NCBI GenBank assembly: GCA_946534585.1 | Contig: CAMNCV010000146.1 | Span: forward strand, 1 to 64,000 | DNA length: 64,000 nt | Direction of reading: 5' to 3' | From: an uncultured Prevotellaceae bacterium | Lineage (GTDB): Bacteria; Bacteroidota; Bacteroidia; Bacteroidales; Bacteroidaceae | Shown here: in pieces, positions 28,601-37,996 of the stretch | Layout of the letters: each line of letters starts with the position of its first letter | How positions within the stretch are numbered: position 1 is the first letter of the stretch | The notes under the pieces: generated by a model | Told to the model about the DNA's origin: nothing | The model's database searches: none | Seen by the model: only the letters and a program-made list of their open reading frames with translations | Made by a program: the position numbers and the translations under genes

Positions 28601-30407
28601 GCAGGTAGGTGACATAGACACCAGCCGAGTCGCTCTGGAATTTTACGTCAAGTTTGAATTTCTCCTGTTGCAGTGTGGATGCCAGATAATACACATTGCG
28701 CATCATCAGTTTCCAGTTCTGCTGTGAAGGAGTATTAGATGTATTCTTCAACGATTTCACTACGAGTGCCTGCGTCACATCGGTATTGTCCGACGAAAAC
28801 TCTCCTACCTGATATGTCACGCCACCGTATGTATATTCGTAGGCAATGGCGAGCACTTGATCGCTCTGCAACGTTGTCTTCAGCGAGATGTAGCCCATTG
28901 TCTTATTGACAGTATAATCTGACGATGACAAAAGCCTGGCTTTCTCTATTTTCTCGTATGTAGTGCCGCCAGCCATTGTCTGACCTCCTACCACAGAACC
29001 GTCAAGCACGCTACTAATCATGTTTACGTCGCGCACCCCTTGCGATGTTTTGCTGTTTATGTCAGAGTATGTGGAATTTGCGTTGTTTGATGGCACAGCA
29101 CCTGATGCCTCGCCGAGGTTAGGCAGGGCAATAATATTTCGCGTATTACTAGTAGAACCGCTTTTATTCGTCACCCACACCTCTACTCTTCCAATGCTTA
29201 TGCCTGTGGCAGGTGTAGGAAGTGATGTCATCCAACTGTCATAATGGTTACGGAAGTACATAGCCATGAAGAAATGGCGGTTCTCTTCGTAGTTTGCCAC
29301 GTTGATTTCAAATGGTGTCAACTGTACGCCACCGCGACTCGACACACTTGACGATGTGGATTTCTTCTGTGACACCACCGTTTGCAGTTTCAGTTTGCCA
29401 AACTGCATATCTGTTCTTATGCCGAACAGAGACGAAGCCCCCTGCACCAGCGATGAATTACCCGGGAAACTGACATTACCTGCCTCAACGAGTTTTATTA
29501 TCTCATCTTCCTTACCATCATACCTCAGTTTCATATTCTGTGCATCGTAGTCAAACGTAGCATCAGTGTTGTAGTTGAGGTTCATGTTCATTTTGTCACC
29601 CACCTTACCTGTGACATTCACATTTATCTTCTCATCGAAGTCAATGGTCGTAGTGTTACGGTTACGTATAGGCAGCGATGGATTGTCTATACTCTTCATC
29701 GTAGCCCCAAGCTTCAACTCTGCCGACCCCTGCGTCTTGACGCGTATGCCACCAGGACCGAATATCTTCTCCGCCGGTCCGAGGTCGAAGTGCATATCGG
29801 TAAAGTCAAATTTCTCCTTGCCTTTCTGTTCGAATATCTCTGCATTCTTTTTGCGAAAGAAATCAGTAAACAGTCCCTTTTCTGTCCACTTCATATACTC
29901 TGGCTGATCCATCATCACAGGTGAACCGAGCCATGTACGTCCGAACTTCGTGCCGAGTATATAGCGATTGATTGTATCGTTATATTCCGTTGTCTGCTGC
30001 AGGTTCTCTGGCAGTTGCATATCAGCAGAGCCCCGTTTGAGGTCATCATACACTATAGGCGACGTGCGTTGTATCTTCCATCGTGGATGCAACAAACTGT
30101 CAGGAATGGTATCTTCCTGCAAGCGCAACCGTGCCTGCTGTTCGCGGTAGCGCTCAAGCGTACTTTTTTTACGATCTTCTTCTTCTTTCTTCCTGCGTTC
30201 CTCTGCCATCTTTCTCCTCTGCTCTGCAGCAGAGAGTTTGGGTTCAGGCTTTTTCTCATCTTTCTTCTCATCTTTCTTCTCATCTTTTAATGCTTCATCA
30301 AACTCGCTCCAGTCTCCGTCCTCAGGACCAATGATAGAGTGTATCATCGCAGAACCTACGATGACATACAGTGTCAATGAGAGTATTATGAGAAGATGTT
30401 TCCTCAC
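22656..30407 (-). CDS. sprA: Cell surface protein SprA, T9SS outer-membrane translocon
   Basis: 2583-aa SprA/Sov-like protein (TKFGRTWLGSPVMMDQPEYMKWTEK; IDDFESATNGIDISTPTAWTLASVP; VNELRLLEPESNGGWAASANLDLQLSDFASIQATG). Confidence 0.95.
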   Translation of the reverse strand: MRKHLLIILSLTLYVIVGSAMIHSIIGPEDGDWSEFDEALKDEKKDEKKDEKKPEPKLSAAEQRRKMAEERRKKEEEDRKKSTLERYREQQARLRLQEDTIPDSLLHPRWKIQRTSPIVYDDLKRGSADMQLPENLQQTTEYNDTINRYILGTKFGRTWLGSPVMMDQPEYMKWTEKGLFTDFFRKKNAEIFEQKGKEKFDFTDMHFDLGPAEKIFGPGGIRVKTQGSAELKLGATMKSIDNPSLPIRNRNTTTIDFDEKINVNVTGKVGDKMNMNLNYNTDATFDYDAQNMKLRYDGKEDEIIKLVEAGNVSFPGNSSLVQGASSLFGIRTDMQFGKLKLQTVVSQKKSTSSSVSSRGGVQLTPFEINVANYEENRHFFMAMYFRNHYDSWMTSLPTPATGISIGRVEVWVTNKSGSTSNTRNIIALPNLGEASGAVPSNNANSTYSDINSKTSQGVRDVNMISSVLDGSVVGGQTMAGGTTYEKIEKARLLSSSDYTVNKTMGYISLKTTLQSDQVLAIAYEYTYGGVTYQVGEFSSDNTDVTQALVVKSLKNTSNTPSQQNWKLMMRNVYYLASTLQQEKFKLDVKFQSDSAGVYVTYLPETQVKREPLIKLMGADRLDNNNKTHSNGFFDYVDGYTISNGRVFFPSAEPFGTGMYNALRSRGVSDDVAAKYRYQELYDTTRTVAKQIAEKNKYILVGQYKGSAANVISLGAYNVPQGSVKVTAAGVELTEGSDYSVDYSAGEVTILNQSIIDAGTAVNVSLESNSDYGMQRKTMFGLNWEYDFSKDFMLSGTFQHLSEQSLTSKVTMGSEPVNNTLIGLNLNWKTESQWLTTMLNYIPFLHVSQPSSLKMNVEFAKLFSSMASGTQDNASYIDDFESATNGIDISTPTAWTLASVPTEGRNTYSKSTLESGYNRARLAWYTIDKLFTTRSSTLTPSHIKNDLDQLSNHYVREVYVNELYPNRDQNTYNGVTNTIRVLNLAYYPSERGPYNFNPSLTQQGLLPNPAQSWGGMMRKLDTSDFEESNIEYVEFWLMDPYVYTRADGTADKHAGELHINLGEVSEDILYDGKKFYESGMPVADGEATRLDSTQWGFIPVQNTINYAFATTSGSRSKQDVGYNGLTDEEEQQWESYQGFLNSVRNTVVNDSVRAAILNDPAGDNYHYFRGSDWDAAQTSILDRYKYINNPQGNSPDSDTRTEAYDTSYKTTPDVEDINQDYTLNEYENYYDYTIYIDPNHMDVGANEYIVDKREASTTLRNGKKETVTWYQFRIPINSGKKIGSISDFSSIRFMRMYMKGFEEPTILRFASLDLVRGDWRIYEQQLKGASPNPTAQFMASAISIEENNDKTPVNYVLPPGISRVVDPSQPQLTENNEQALRMDVTNMSKGDAVAVYKNTNYDMRYYKRLQMFVHANALEQNTTNLQNSQLALFFRLGSDYNNNYYEYEIPLKLTPAGIYSTYSNADCAVVWPAENMLNIDLKKLTALKKQRNLLKSQGKASINAIYSSYDSDNQNNKMSIVGNPSLGEVRTMMIGVRNLSADVKDGEVWVNELRLLEPESNGGWAASANLDLQLSDFASIQATGKYISDGFGGIEQKVLERTMEKYGTYSVTTQMDLGRFFPEKAKVNIPLYYSVTRERTSPKYNPLDTDMLLEDALESAGSQHEKDSIESIAVTNTVSKNLSLSGMRIGIATKRHPMPYDPANFSFSYSHSHRHSDGETTVYENDDTWRGSINYSWTPVYKSFEPFKKLKSKSKYLDILKKFTLNWLPQNISANTDMTRTYYEQQLRDLDDLSNEASLPVTFSSQFLWNRSFSIRWDLTRNLRMSFQSATRAEVEEPYTQVNKDLNPDGYAAWKDSVWTSIKHMGTPLDYNQSFNASYQLPLNLIPIFDWLKADGTYAATYHWARGSEEDGIVKYGNTISNTRNITINSTLDMVKLYNNVPFLKKVNESVGKPKKKTSTAEAAKKKKQQEQEKAEKEKKKQEEQDESLSPEEKEKAKAAQTAAEEKAKAQKIKRNTYTRELTLAADTSIVITHGKKSNRLLVTAKDAKGKPIPVKYKRVDDNKIKLINRADTAVKMKLSVVALEPLENLTWYKIAQRVARVAMSVRNISISYRNQYSMALPGFLPTVGDVFGQRKDNVLTPGLDFAFGFIGDSYIDRAKENGWLLQNESVSTPATTNSTQDLQIKMTLEPFNNLKVDLNMAHTLTKNKSIQYMYVGSPTTQSGTFTMTTVSIKSAFEGIGDANNGYHSASFSEFCSLLDAYQARVQRQYVGTRYPSGTAYAGQRFNPDYGEVNKYSADVMIPAFLNAYTGYKGLSIFPAITSMLPNWTLRFSGLTQIQWFKDHFKSFNINHSYKSVYAVGSYSSYSTYMSYMGDRIGYITDATDDGRVVPNSMFNVSTVSINEAFSPLLGIDFTLPNNMSFKVEYKTTRVLTLSMTSVQINEALSKDWVVGMGYKISDFNPFRGKSPLVLKNKKKGNADDESQSSTSSGNTRVKGFAHDLNLRLDMSYRQQAAITRDIATASSSATSGNNAFKLAFSAEYSISKLMSMSFYYDRQTNTPLLSSGSYPTVTQDFGLGIKFSLTR

Positions 30408-30427
30408 GCCGTCCGTGTTTTCCTTTC

Positions 30428-31051
30428 TTACTTTATCAGTTTTAGTGCCTGTTTAATCACCTGCTCCACTGGCATCGATGGTTGTGCCTGCAATATCTCG
30501 GTTACCACCTTCGCACTCGGTGCAGGTGAGAATCCGAGCATAGTGAGCGCGCCTACAGCCTCATCGCGCACTTCCTGATTTACATTAGCAGCAGAAGCTC
30601 CTGCGAGTGACGATGTTATATCCTGTATCATACCGTTGGAAGCCATCTTATCACGCAGATCTACTATGATGCGCTGTGCAGTCTTCAGTCCAATTCCTTT
30701 CACTCCCTTCAGAGCTTTTTCGTTGCCCGTAGAGATGATATTTACCAACTCTGCCGGACTTGTTGCACTGAGTATCATGCGTGCTGTATTGCTACCCACG
30801 CCGCTCACGGTCACGAGCATACGATATATCTCACGCTCCTGCTTCGTTGCGAAGCCATACAGCGTGAATGAATCGTCACGACCACCCGTCATGAGTACTT
30901 CGTGAACATAGAGTTTCACTTCCTTCTTATCTTGAATAGCCGTATAGGTATTCAGCGAAATATTAAGCAGGTAGCCTACACCGCTTGTTGTTTCTATCAC
31001 TGCCTGTGCAGGGGTCACCTCTGCCAGCACACCTTTTATATATTCTATCAT
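30428..31051 (-). CDS. ruvA: Holliday junction branch migration protein RuvA
   Basis: [62 protein letters not shown]. Confidence 0.97.
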   Translation of the reverse strand: MIEYIKGVLAEVTPAQAVIETTSGVGYLLNISLNTYTAIQDKKEVKLYVHEVLMTGGRDDSFTLYGFATKQEREIYRMLVTVSGVGSNTARMILSATSPAELVNIISTGNEKALKGVKGIGLKTAQRIIVDLRDKMASNGMIQDITSSLAGASAANVNQEVRDEAVGALTMLGFSPAPSAKVVTEILQAQPSMPVEQVIKQALKLIK

Positions 31052-31105
31052 ATCACTAATAAAAACGCAGAAGGTCTGTTATTATTGCATCTGAGAGTGT
31101 TAAAA

Positions 31106-32908
31106 TTACTTTTTCCTCATCATCACCTTGCGTCCCTGGTTGATATAGATTCCGCTACGACCTAATTTACTTACTCTACGCCCCATTATGTCATAGAACA
31201 CCATGCTTTCTTTCTTACTCTCAGCCTTTACCGTCTGAACAGGAGTAGGGTCTTCACCCGTACGATAGCCCCACACCGTCACGCCTGACTTTGCCAGGGC
31301 TGTGAATGCTACCGTCTGTTTCGTCTGACTGGGTTCCATTGTCTGTTCTACAACCACGCCCTTATATTGTACTCCGCCAATCGACATGGTTACATAAGAC
31401 TTTCCATCAGTCAGACTCCATGTACCATTGGCATCTCCGCTGATTGTCCCATCATTATGCAGCACGACATCTATCGGCGTTGCCAGTTCTTTCTTACGAT
31501 GGTCAAGCCCATATCTATGCGTGAGCAGTTTGTATGTTCCCGTCACTTGTTCGTGGTTCACAATCTGCCGAGTGGTAATATCTCCATCCGTAACCTGCTC
31601 TCCAGTATATTCAAACGGTGCTGCAACGAGCCATCCGTCCTCGTTTTGGAACAACTGATGCACGCGTACCTGATGCCATTCGCCACTGTTCTGGAAACGA
31701 CTGTGATACACGAGATACGTACGACCGTCAGGTGCAGAAATAACAGAATTGTGTCCTTGCGAGCGTTCGCCATCAGCTGAGAGCATATCACCCCAATAAC
31801 CATACGCACCGAAAATATTTATGCCACGCATACTGCTGTTTGGTCCGAAGTTCAATTCATAGGCAGTAAGCACAGCCTTTCTTCCCATGGCATCGGTATA
31901 AGGTCCATCTGGTGTCATTGAGCGAAAGACGCGCATCTGATAACCGCCATTATTATAATCGTTGGTATCACCTCCCGCTGCCAATCCACCATTCGAGATA
32001 AACAGATAATAATATCCTCCTACATATTCTATATATGAGCCTTCACCCGATGAATAGAAGCCACCCGCAATCTTCTTTCCGAAATATGGATCGCTCGTCA
32101 CTCCGTCTGTACTGCCACCCACGGAAAGGTATGTGGTATCATAGTCACGCAAACCGTTTTCTTCATTCAGTTTAAGTATCCATATACCACCACTCCACGA
32201 ACCGTAACTCATCCACAGTCCTCCCTCTTTATCGTAAAACACGCAGGGATCTATGCAGTGTGGCCAACGACGGCCCCAATAAGAGGTATAGCGCGATGGT
32301 ATAGTCGTCATACTACCTATAGCCAATTCCATATCCGTATTCTTGTAGCTCAGTGATGCCGGCGCACCACTAATGTTGAAACCACTTATAATTACCGGTC
32401 CTTGATAGACGTAAGGCCCCGTGATATTGTCTGCCGTCAGCAATATGATACTTGAGTTCCATTTCGGTCCGTTAATACTCATATACATGCACCATTTTTT
32501 CATCTTCTCATTGTAGATAACATCAGGTGCCCACATATTTCCGCTGATATCATAATTGCCGTAAGCCGCTGACCAGTCAAGGGCATTGAAATCAGGAAAT
32601 GTCACCTGCTCCCCCTGCTTCGTCACGGTTTTCGTGGCACAACTTGTGAAGGCATTGGCATTGCTGACATTGGCAGTAACGCCACCTGTGCCATTCATCT
32701 GCCCCCATGACCACCGTGTTGACGACCAACTCATCATATCCTTTGTTCTTGCGCAGGCAAGATGGCTTCCAAAAATATAATAGTATTTGCTTGATGGCTC
32801 CCATACTACGCTGGGGTCATGTACTGACACCCTGTTCAGTTTGTATGCACTTACCGTTGTTATTGCCGTCATCATGGCAATAATTAAAATCAAGAATACT
32901 TTCTTCAT
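31106..32908 (-). CDS. GH43-like glycoside hydrolase (arabinanase/arabinofuranosidase-like) with T9SS-type C-terminus
   Basis: VSVHDPSVVWEPSSKYYYIFGSHL; CIDPCVFYDKEGGLWMSYGSWSGGIW; GHNSVISAPDGRTYLVYHSRF; tail FYDIMGRRVSKLGRSGIYINQGRKVMMRKK. Confidence 0.9.
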   Translation of the reverse strand: MKKVFLILIIAMMTAITTVSAYKLNRVSVHDPSVVWEPSSKYYYIFGSHLACARTKDMMSWSSTRWSWGQMNGTGGVTANVSNANAFTSCATKTVTKQGEQVTFPDFNALDWSAAYGNYDISGNMWAPDVIYNEKMKKWCMYMSINGPKWNSSIILLTADNITGPYVYQGPVIISGFNISGAPASLSYKNTDMELAIGSMTTIPSRYTSYWGRRWPHCIDPCVFYDKEGGLWMSYGSWSGGIWILKLNEENGLRDYDTTYLSVGGSTDGVTSDPYFGKKIAGGFYSSGEGSYIEYVGGYYYLFISNGGLAAGGDTNDYNNGGYQMRVFRSMTPDGPYTDAMGRKAVLTAYELNFGPNSSMRGINIFGAYGYWGDMLSADGERSQGHNSVISAPDGRTYLVYHSRFQNSGEWHQVRVHQLFQNEDGWLVAAPFEYTGEQVTDGDITTRQIVNHEQVTGTYKLLTHRYGLDHRKKELATPIDVVLHNDGTISGDANGTWSLTDGKSYVTMSIGGVQYKGVVVEQTMEPSQTKQTVAFTALAKSGVTVWGYRTGEDPTPVQTVKAESKKESMVFYDIMGRRVSKLGRSGIYINQGRKVMMRKK

Positions 32909-33154
32909 TTATTTATATACTTTTACCTTATAACATAAAAAACATATCCTATCAAATAGAGCACTTGTAAAATTTGAGGTAGGAACCCACCTTGAATAAT
33001 ACCCTGCGTCTTTGCACATTCGAGAAATCTGGTACAAAATTACATCTTTTTTCTCGTATTTCCAAATTAAACTATGTAGTAAAGTTGTAGTATGAAGTTA
33101 CAATACTATCTAAAAGCACTGTACTTTCTATCTGCAGGTTATGAAAAAGCATGA

Positions 33155-33184
33155 TGCCGAGGCTCTTGTGCAAGCACCTCGGCA
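33155..33184 (-). terminator. Rho-independent terminator downstream of rsgA
   Basis: TGCCGAGG…CCTCGGCA stem between genes. Confidence 0.65.
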
Positions 33185-33208
33185 ATCAATGTATAACTTT
33201 CTGTTTAT

Positions 33209-34162
33209 TTAGTATGCAGCACGGTATTTATCTCCGTCTTTGTCCTCAAGCATTGAGAGGTAACTCTGATAGCGCGACTGTGCTATGTAGTGGTTTTCTA
33301 CTGCTTGAAGCACTGCACAACCAGGTTCGTGCGTATGGGTGCAGTCAGAGAAACGACAGTCTTTTGAGAATTGGAATATCTCTTTGAAGTATGAGGTAAG
33401 CTCGGCTCGCTCAATGTCAAACGTACCGAAGCCACGAATTCCTGGTGTATCGATAATCCAGCCGTCATCGTCATTGCCATCAGATTTGGGCAGTCGTATC
33501 ATCTCACTAAACGTGGTTGTATGCATCCCCTGATTGTGTGAGTCGCTAATCTCAGCGGTACGCAGTTCTGCATCTGGCACGAGCGCATTTATTATAGTGC
33601 TTTTGCCTACACCGCTATTGCCGCTCAACAAGGTAATTTTATTTTTCAGAAGATTATGCAGTTCATCTATGCCCTCGCCCGTAGCGGCTGAGATAGCAAT
33701 GCTGTCGTAGCCCACGGTATCATATAGTGCCTGCATCATCTGTTGATAATGCAATTCTTCGTCGCTGAGCAGGTCTTTTTTATTAAACACAAGCACTACC
33801 GGTACGCGATAAGCCTCAGCCGATGCCAAAAAACGGTCAATGAACGTAGTACTCGTCTCTGGATAGTTCACTGTCACAATGAGCATGGCCTGATCTACAT
33901 TGGCAGCGATGATACTACTCTGCTTTGATAGGTTCGACGACTTGCGTATGATATAGTTACGTCTGTCCTCTATCTCAGTAATCCAGGCATTGGGTTCGCT
34001 CTCTGCCTTGCTGATAACCACTCTGTCGCCCACGGCCACAGGATTAGTACTACGTATGCCCTTGAGGCGGAAGTTACCTTTCACCTTACAATCAACCGCA
34101 GTACCGTCATCAGTCAGCACCGTGTACCAAAATCCAGTGTTCTTTATTACTAACCCTGTCAT
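33209..34162 (-). CDS. rsgA: Small ribosomal subunit biogenesis GTPase RsgA
   Basis: Circularly permuted GTPase: [36 protein letters not shown], zinc-binding [16 protein letters not shown]. Confidence 0.97.
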   Translation of the reverse strand: MTGLVIKNTGFWYTVLTDDGTAVDCKVKGNFRLKGIRSTNPVAVGDRVVISKAESEPNAWITEIEDRRNYIIRKSSNLSKQSSIIAANVDQAMLIVTVNYPETSTTFIDRFLASAEAYRVPVVLVFNKKDLLSDEELHYQQMMQALYDTVGYDSIAISAATGEGIDELHNLLKNKITLLSGNSGVGKSTIINALVPDAELRTAEISDSHNQGMHTTTFSEMIRLPKSDGNDDDGWIIDTPGIRGFGTFDIERAELTSYFKEIFQFSKDCRFSDCTHTHEPGCAVLQAVENHYIAQSRYQSYLSMLEDKDGDKYRAAY

Positions 34163-34164
34163 GC

Positions 34165-34273
34165 TAATTCATAATTCATAATTCATAATTCATAATTTCC
34201 TGCTTGAACAGTAATTACGAATTATGAATTATGAATTATGCATTACGAATTACGAATTATGAATTATGAATTA
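34165..34273. repeat. Head-to-head 7-bp tandem arrays (AATTCAT)n and (AATTATG)n
   Basis: aattcat x4 at 34165-34196 facing aattatg/aattacg repeats at 34212-34273. Confidence 0.9.
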
Positions 34274-34834
34274 CTATACCGTCATGATTTCCTTATTCTT
34301 TTCCTCTATTAGCACATCAAGCTTGGCTATGTACTTGTCGTGCACTTTCTGCAGGTCATTCTCCGCATCCTTTTCAATGTCCTCTGACAGTCCGTCCTTG
34401 ATAGCCTTCTTCAGTTTATCCTTCAAGTCGGCGCGTACGTTGCGCACCTCTACCTTTGCCTTCTCTGCTATCTTGCCACACTGCTTCATCAGTTCGCGAC
34501 GGCGTTCCTCCGTAGGCTGTGGTATAGCAAGGCGGATGACCTCACCGTTATTGTCGGGTGTGATGCCGACCTCTGAGTCCATGATAGCCTTCTCGATAGC
34601 GCGAATAGCCTTCTTGTCCCATGGCTTGATAGCTATGGTACGGGCATCAGGCGTTGAAACGTTTGCCACCTGATTCAAAGGCACCATCATACCGTATGAT
34701 TCCACCTTTATTCCGTCGAGTATTGCCACGTTGGCGCGGCCAGCGCGTATGCGCGAGAGCTGTTCCTCAAGAAACATGGCTGCCATTTCCATGCGTTCCT
34801 CGGCCTCATTGAGAGTTTGTTTTACGTCTAACAT
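34274..34834 (-). CDS. frr: Ribosome recycling factor
   Basis: LSRIRAGRANVAILDGIKVESYGMMVPLNQVANVSTPDARTIAIKPWDK. Confidence 0.97.
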   Translation of the reverse strand: MLDVKQTLNEAEERMEMAAMFLEEQLSRIRAGRANVAILDGIKVESYGMMVPLNQVANVSTPDARTIAIKPWDKKAIRAIEKAIMDSEVGITPDNNGEVIRLAIPQPTEERRRELMKQCGKIAEKAKVEVRNVRADLKDKLKKAIKDGLSEDIEKDAENDLQKVHDKYIAKLDVLIEEKNKEIMTV

Positions 34835-34999
34835 ATTATCTGTATTTTCTTTTTTATTATTATTTCTTACTCCCCCCTTGCGGTCTGGAAAGTATGCCTG
34901 TTATATCAATGCAAAGTTAATGATTTATTTCCAAACGGCAAAATTTTTATATCCGAATTTGTTGCAAACTACGTATTTTCTTCGTACCTTTGCACTCTT

Positions 35000-36142
35000 A
35001 TGAGATATTTTCGTTATACATTCCTGTTCCTGTTGCCACTGCTTATGGCTTGTCGTGGTGCCAATTCCCCTGTCCATGACGATGGAGGCGAGACACTGAC
35101 GTTGCGCCATGCCGATTTGCTCAGCATTACCGAACACGATGGCTATACGACGGTCAGCATTACCAATCCTTGGGATTCCACGCGCACGCTTCATCGCTAT
35201 GTGCTCGTGCCACGAAATGCGGAATTGCCTGAGCATCTGCCAGAGGGCGACGTGGTGCGCACTCCGCTTGAGAACATGGCGGTATATACCTCCGTACATT
35301 GCGGACTTATCGATGAGCTTGGTGCATATCCCAGCATCCGCGGTGTGTGTGACCTGCAGTATATCAACCTGCCCAAGGTGCACGATGATGTGCGCTCGGG
35401 GCGCATACGCGATTTAGGAGAGACGATGTCGCCTAACATTGAAGGGGTGATTGACATGCAACCCGATGCCATACTGCTCTCGCCCTTTGAGAATAGCGGA
35501 AGCTATGGCAAGGTAGGCAAACTGGGCATACCGCTCATAGAGTGTGCCGACTATATGGAGACGTCGCCGCTCGGTCGTGCAGAGTGGATGCGTTTCTACG
35601 GCAGACTGATAGGTCGCACGGCTGAAGCCGACAGTCTTTTTTCGTGCATCGAACAGCGTTATGACTCCATACGCACGCGAGCCTCGCAGACAAGCAGACG
35701 ACCTACGGTGGTGACGGAGATGAAGATTGGCAACACGTGGTACGTAGCTGGGGGCGAAAGCACCGTGGGGCATTTCATCAGCGATGCCGCAGGAGATTAT
35801 ATATATAAGGATGTTAAGGAGCGCGGTGCTCTGCCTTACAGTCCAGAGACGGTGTATGAGAAGGCGCGCGAAGCCGACTTGTGGCTGATAAAGTATAACC
35901 AAGCCACTGATGTGACTCTGCGCGACATTGCTTCCCTGTGGGCAATGAACACACGTATGCACGCCTGGCAGACTGGCAACGTATGGGTGTGCAATCTCTC
36001 TCTGACGCATTTTTACGAGGAGACCCCGTTCCATCCCGATGTGCTGCTCAGCGAATATGTGTCGATTCTGCATCCGGAATTGTGTGCTCCGCCGACAACT
36101 CCGAGTTCTATGTGTAAGTATTATAAAAAGGCTGGTCAGTGA
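35000..36142 (+). CDS. ABC transporter substrate-binding protein, BtuF/FepB-like (cobalamin or siderophore)
   Basis: Lipobox LLPLLMACRG; LGETMSPNIEGVIDMQPDAILLSPFENSGSYGKVGKLGIPLIE; C-terminal ETPFHPDVLLSEYVSILHPEL. Confidence 0.85.
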   Translation: MRYFRYTFLFLLPLLMACRGANSPVHDDGGETLTLRHADLLSITEHDGYTTVSITNPWDSTRTLHRYVLVPRNAELPEHLPEGDVVRTPLENMAVYTSVHCGLIDELGAYPSIRGVCDLQYINLPKVHDDVRSGRIRDLGETMSPNIEGVIDMQPDAILLSPFENSGSYGKVGKLGIPLIECADYMETSPLGRAEWMRFYGRLIGRTAEADSLFSCIEQRYDSIRTRASQTSRRPTVVTEMKIGNTWYVAGGESTVGHFISDAAGDYIYKDVKERGALPYSPETVYEKAREADLWLIKYNQATDVTLRDIASLWAMNTRMHAWQTGNVWVCNLSLTHFYEETPFHPDVLLSEYVSILHPELCAPPTTPSSMCKYYKKAGQ

Positions 36143-37149
36143 ATCGCGGTAGGTACATAATCATGTTGCTTGCCGCCATGGTCACTTTAGCGGCACTGCT
36201 CAATCTGTTTTTCGGTTCCGTCAGCATACCGTCAGCACAGGTATGGCGTGTACTAACGTGCGGAGAGGCTGAGAAAAGCAGCTGGACGTATATCATCCTT
36301 GAGAGCCGACTGCCGCAGATGCTGACGGCTATGGTATGCGGTGCTTCGCTTGCCACGGCCGGACTGCTCCTGCAAACCGCCTTTCGCAATCCGCTGGCGG
36401 GTCCCTCTATTCTCGGTATTACCAACGGGGCCGGTTTCGGCGTGGGAGTGGTGATGCTCGTGACGGGTGGCGTCATCAGCATAGGAGGCAGCACCGTAGC
36501 GGGCTATCTGGCAGTGGTAACGGGTGCCTTCATCGGTGCTATGGCAGTAATCGTGCTGCTATTGGCCTTTGCCAGTGTGGTGAGGAGCAATATGATGCTG
36601 CTCATCGTAGGCATAATGGTGGGCTATCTCGTGTCGAGTCTGGTAATGCTGCTCAATTTCTTCGCTACGAGCGACAACATCCACAGCTACGTGATGTGGG
36701 GCATGGGCAGTTTCAGCGATGTCAGTCCGCAGACGCTTCCTTTCTTCATCATAGCCAGCAGTGTGGGACTGTTGCTTGCTCTCTTGCTCGTAAAACCACT
36801 CAACGCGCTGCTTCTCGGCGATGCCTACGCTGAGAACCTCGGCATAAGCATACGCAGGGTGCGCCTGCTTCTTCTGGTATCTACAGGCATTCTCTCGGCC
36901 GTAAGCACGGCTTTCTGCGGGCCTGTGGCTTTCCTCGGACTGGCTGTGCCCCACATGGCACGCCTTGCCACTGGCACTTCTAACCACCAGACTCTTATGC
37001 CTGCCACGATTCTTTGCGGTGCGCTGACGGCCTTGGCGTGCAATCTCATCTGTGTGATGCCGCAGGGCTCGGTCATACCACTCAATGCTGTCACGCCTTT
37101 GTTTGGCGCTCCTGTCATTATATATATAATGTGCAGGAACAGGCATTAG
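36139..37149 (+). CDS. FecCD/BtuC-family ABC transporter permease
   Basis: LRLPQ-like RLPQMLTAMVCGASLATAGLLLQTAFRNPLAGPSILGITNGAGFG; GPVAFLGLAVPHMAR. Confidence 0.92.
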   Translation: MNRGRYIIMLLAAMVTLAALLNLFFGSVSIPSAQVWRVLTCGEAEKSSWTYIILESRLPQMLTAMVCGASLATAGLLLQTAFRNPLAGPSILGITNGAGFGVGVVMLVTGGVISIGGSTVAGYLAVVTGAFIGAMAVIVLLLAFASVVRSNMMLLIVGIMVGYLVSSLVMLLNFFATSDNIHSYVMWGMGSFSDVSPQTLPFFIIASSVGLLLALLLVKPLNALLLGDAYAENLGISIRRVRLLLLVSTGILSAVSTAFCGPVAFLGLAVPHMARLATGTSNHQTLMPATILCGALTALACNLICVMPQGSVIPLNAVTPLFGAPVIIYIMCRNRH

Positions 37150-37173
37150 TCTTCCCTTAAGCGACAAGAATGC

Positions 37174-37215
37174 AGGTAAGTTCTAATAATTAGCTTTGTC
37201 TGACTTTCGGATTTG
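37174..37215 (+). repeat. Dispersed GGT(R)GTTCTA repeat, copy
   Basis: aggtaagttctaataattagctttgtctgactttcggatt, alignable with 47317-47357. Confidence 0.6.
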
Positions 37216-37264
37216 CTTAGTCCGCCCCCCTATGGGAATATCAAAGAAAACAAAAAGATAATAT

Positions 37265-37987
37265 ATGCACAGCGAATTAAAACCATACTACAGGGCTGGT
37301 GTGATTGAGGCCGGCTGCGACGAGGCCGGTCGTGGCTGTCTTGCTGGCAGCGTGTATGCCGCTGCGGTAATTCTGCCGGCTGATTACCATAACGAGATGC
37401 TCAACGACTCGAAGCAACTGACCGAAAAGCGCCGCTATGCACTGCGCGCACAGATAGAGCATGATGCCGTGGCATGGGCGGTGGGCATCTGCACTCCAGA
37501 GGAGATTGACAAGATAAACATTCTCCATGCGTCATATCTCGCCATGCACCGTGCACTCGACAAACTGACCGTAAGACCTGAGGAACTGATTATCGACGGC
37601 AATAAGTTTGACCCTTATTTTCCTAATGCTGACCACAACGTGCTGCCAGTGATAAAGGAAAAGAAGACTGTGCAACTTGGTTTGTTTGGCGATGAGGTGG
37701 CTACGAAGGATAAGAAAACGAAGAAATCACGCAGCATGGCGTTGGAGAAAGGTTGTCTGCCCTACACTACCATAGTAAAAGGCGATGGCAAATACCTCAG
37801 CATAGCGGCAGCCTCGATATTGGCTAAGACCTATCGCGATGACTATATGAACGAACTTGCGGAGCAATATCCGCAGTATGACTGGTTGTCGAACAAGGGA
37901 TACCCTACGAAGAAGCACCGTATGGCTATAGCAGAATATGGACCTACGCCTTACCATCGCATGACATTTGCATTACTACCAGAATAA
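37265..37987 (+). CDS. rnhB: Ribonuclease HII
   Basis: [50 protein letters not shown]. Confidence 0.96.
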   Translation: MHSELKPYYRAGVIEAGCDEAGRGCLAGSVYAAAVILPADYHNEMLNDSKQLTEKRRYALRAQIEHDAVAWAVGICTPEEIDKINILHASYLAMHRALDKLTVRPEELIIDGNKFDPYFPNADHNVLPVIKEKKTVQLGLFGDEVATKDKKTKKSRSMALEKGCLPYTTIVKGDGKYLSIAAASILAKTYRDDYMNELAEQYPQYDWLSNKGYPTKKHRMAIAEYGPTPYHRMTFALLPE

Positions 37988-37996
37988 ATCAGAACG

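Noticed and set aside
34860-35000. Possible second cobalamin riboswitch upstream of the BtuF-like gene
   Set aside because: No B12 box or GGTG/GCAGTCCCGC core; only a Bacteroidetes-type promoter is visible.
35414-36073. 219-aa minus-strand ORF
   Set aside because: Antisense to the BtuF-like gene, no supporting motif.
36559-37167. 202-aa minus-strand ORF
   Set aside because: Antisense to the FecCD permease, Arg/His/Gln-rich shadow ORF.
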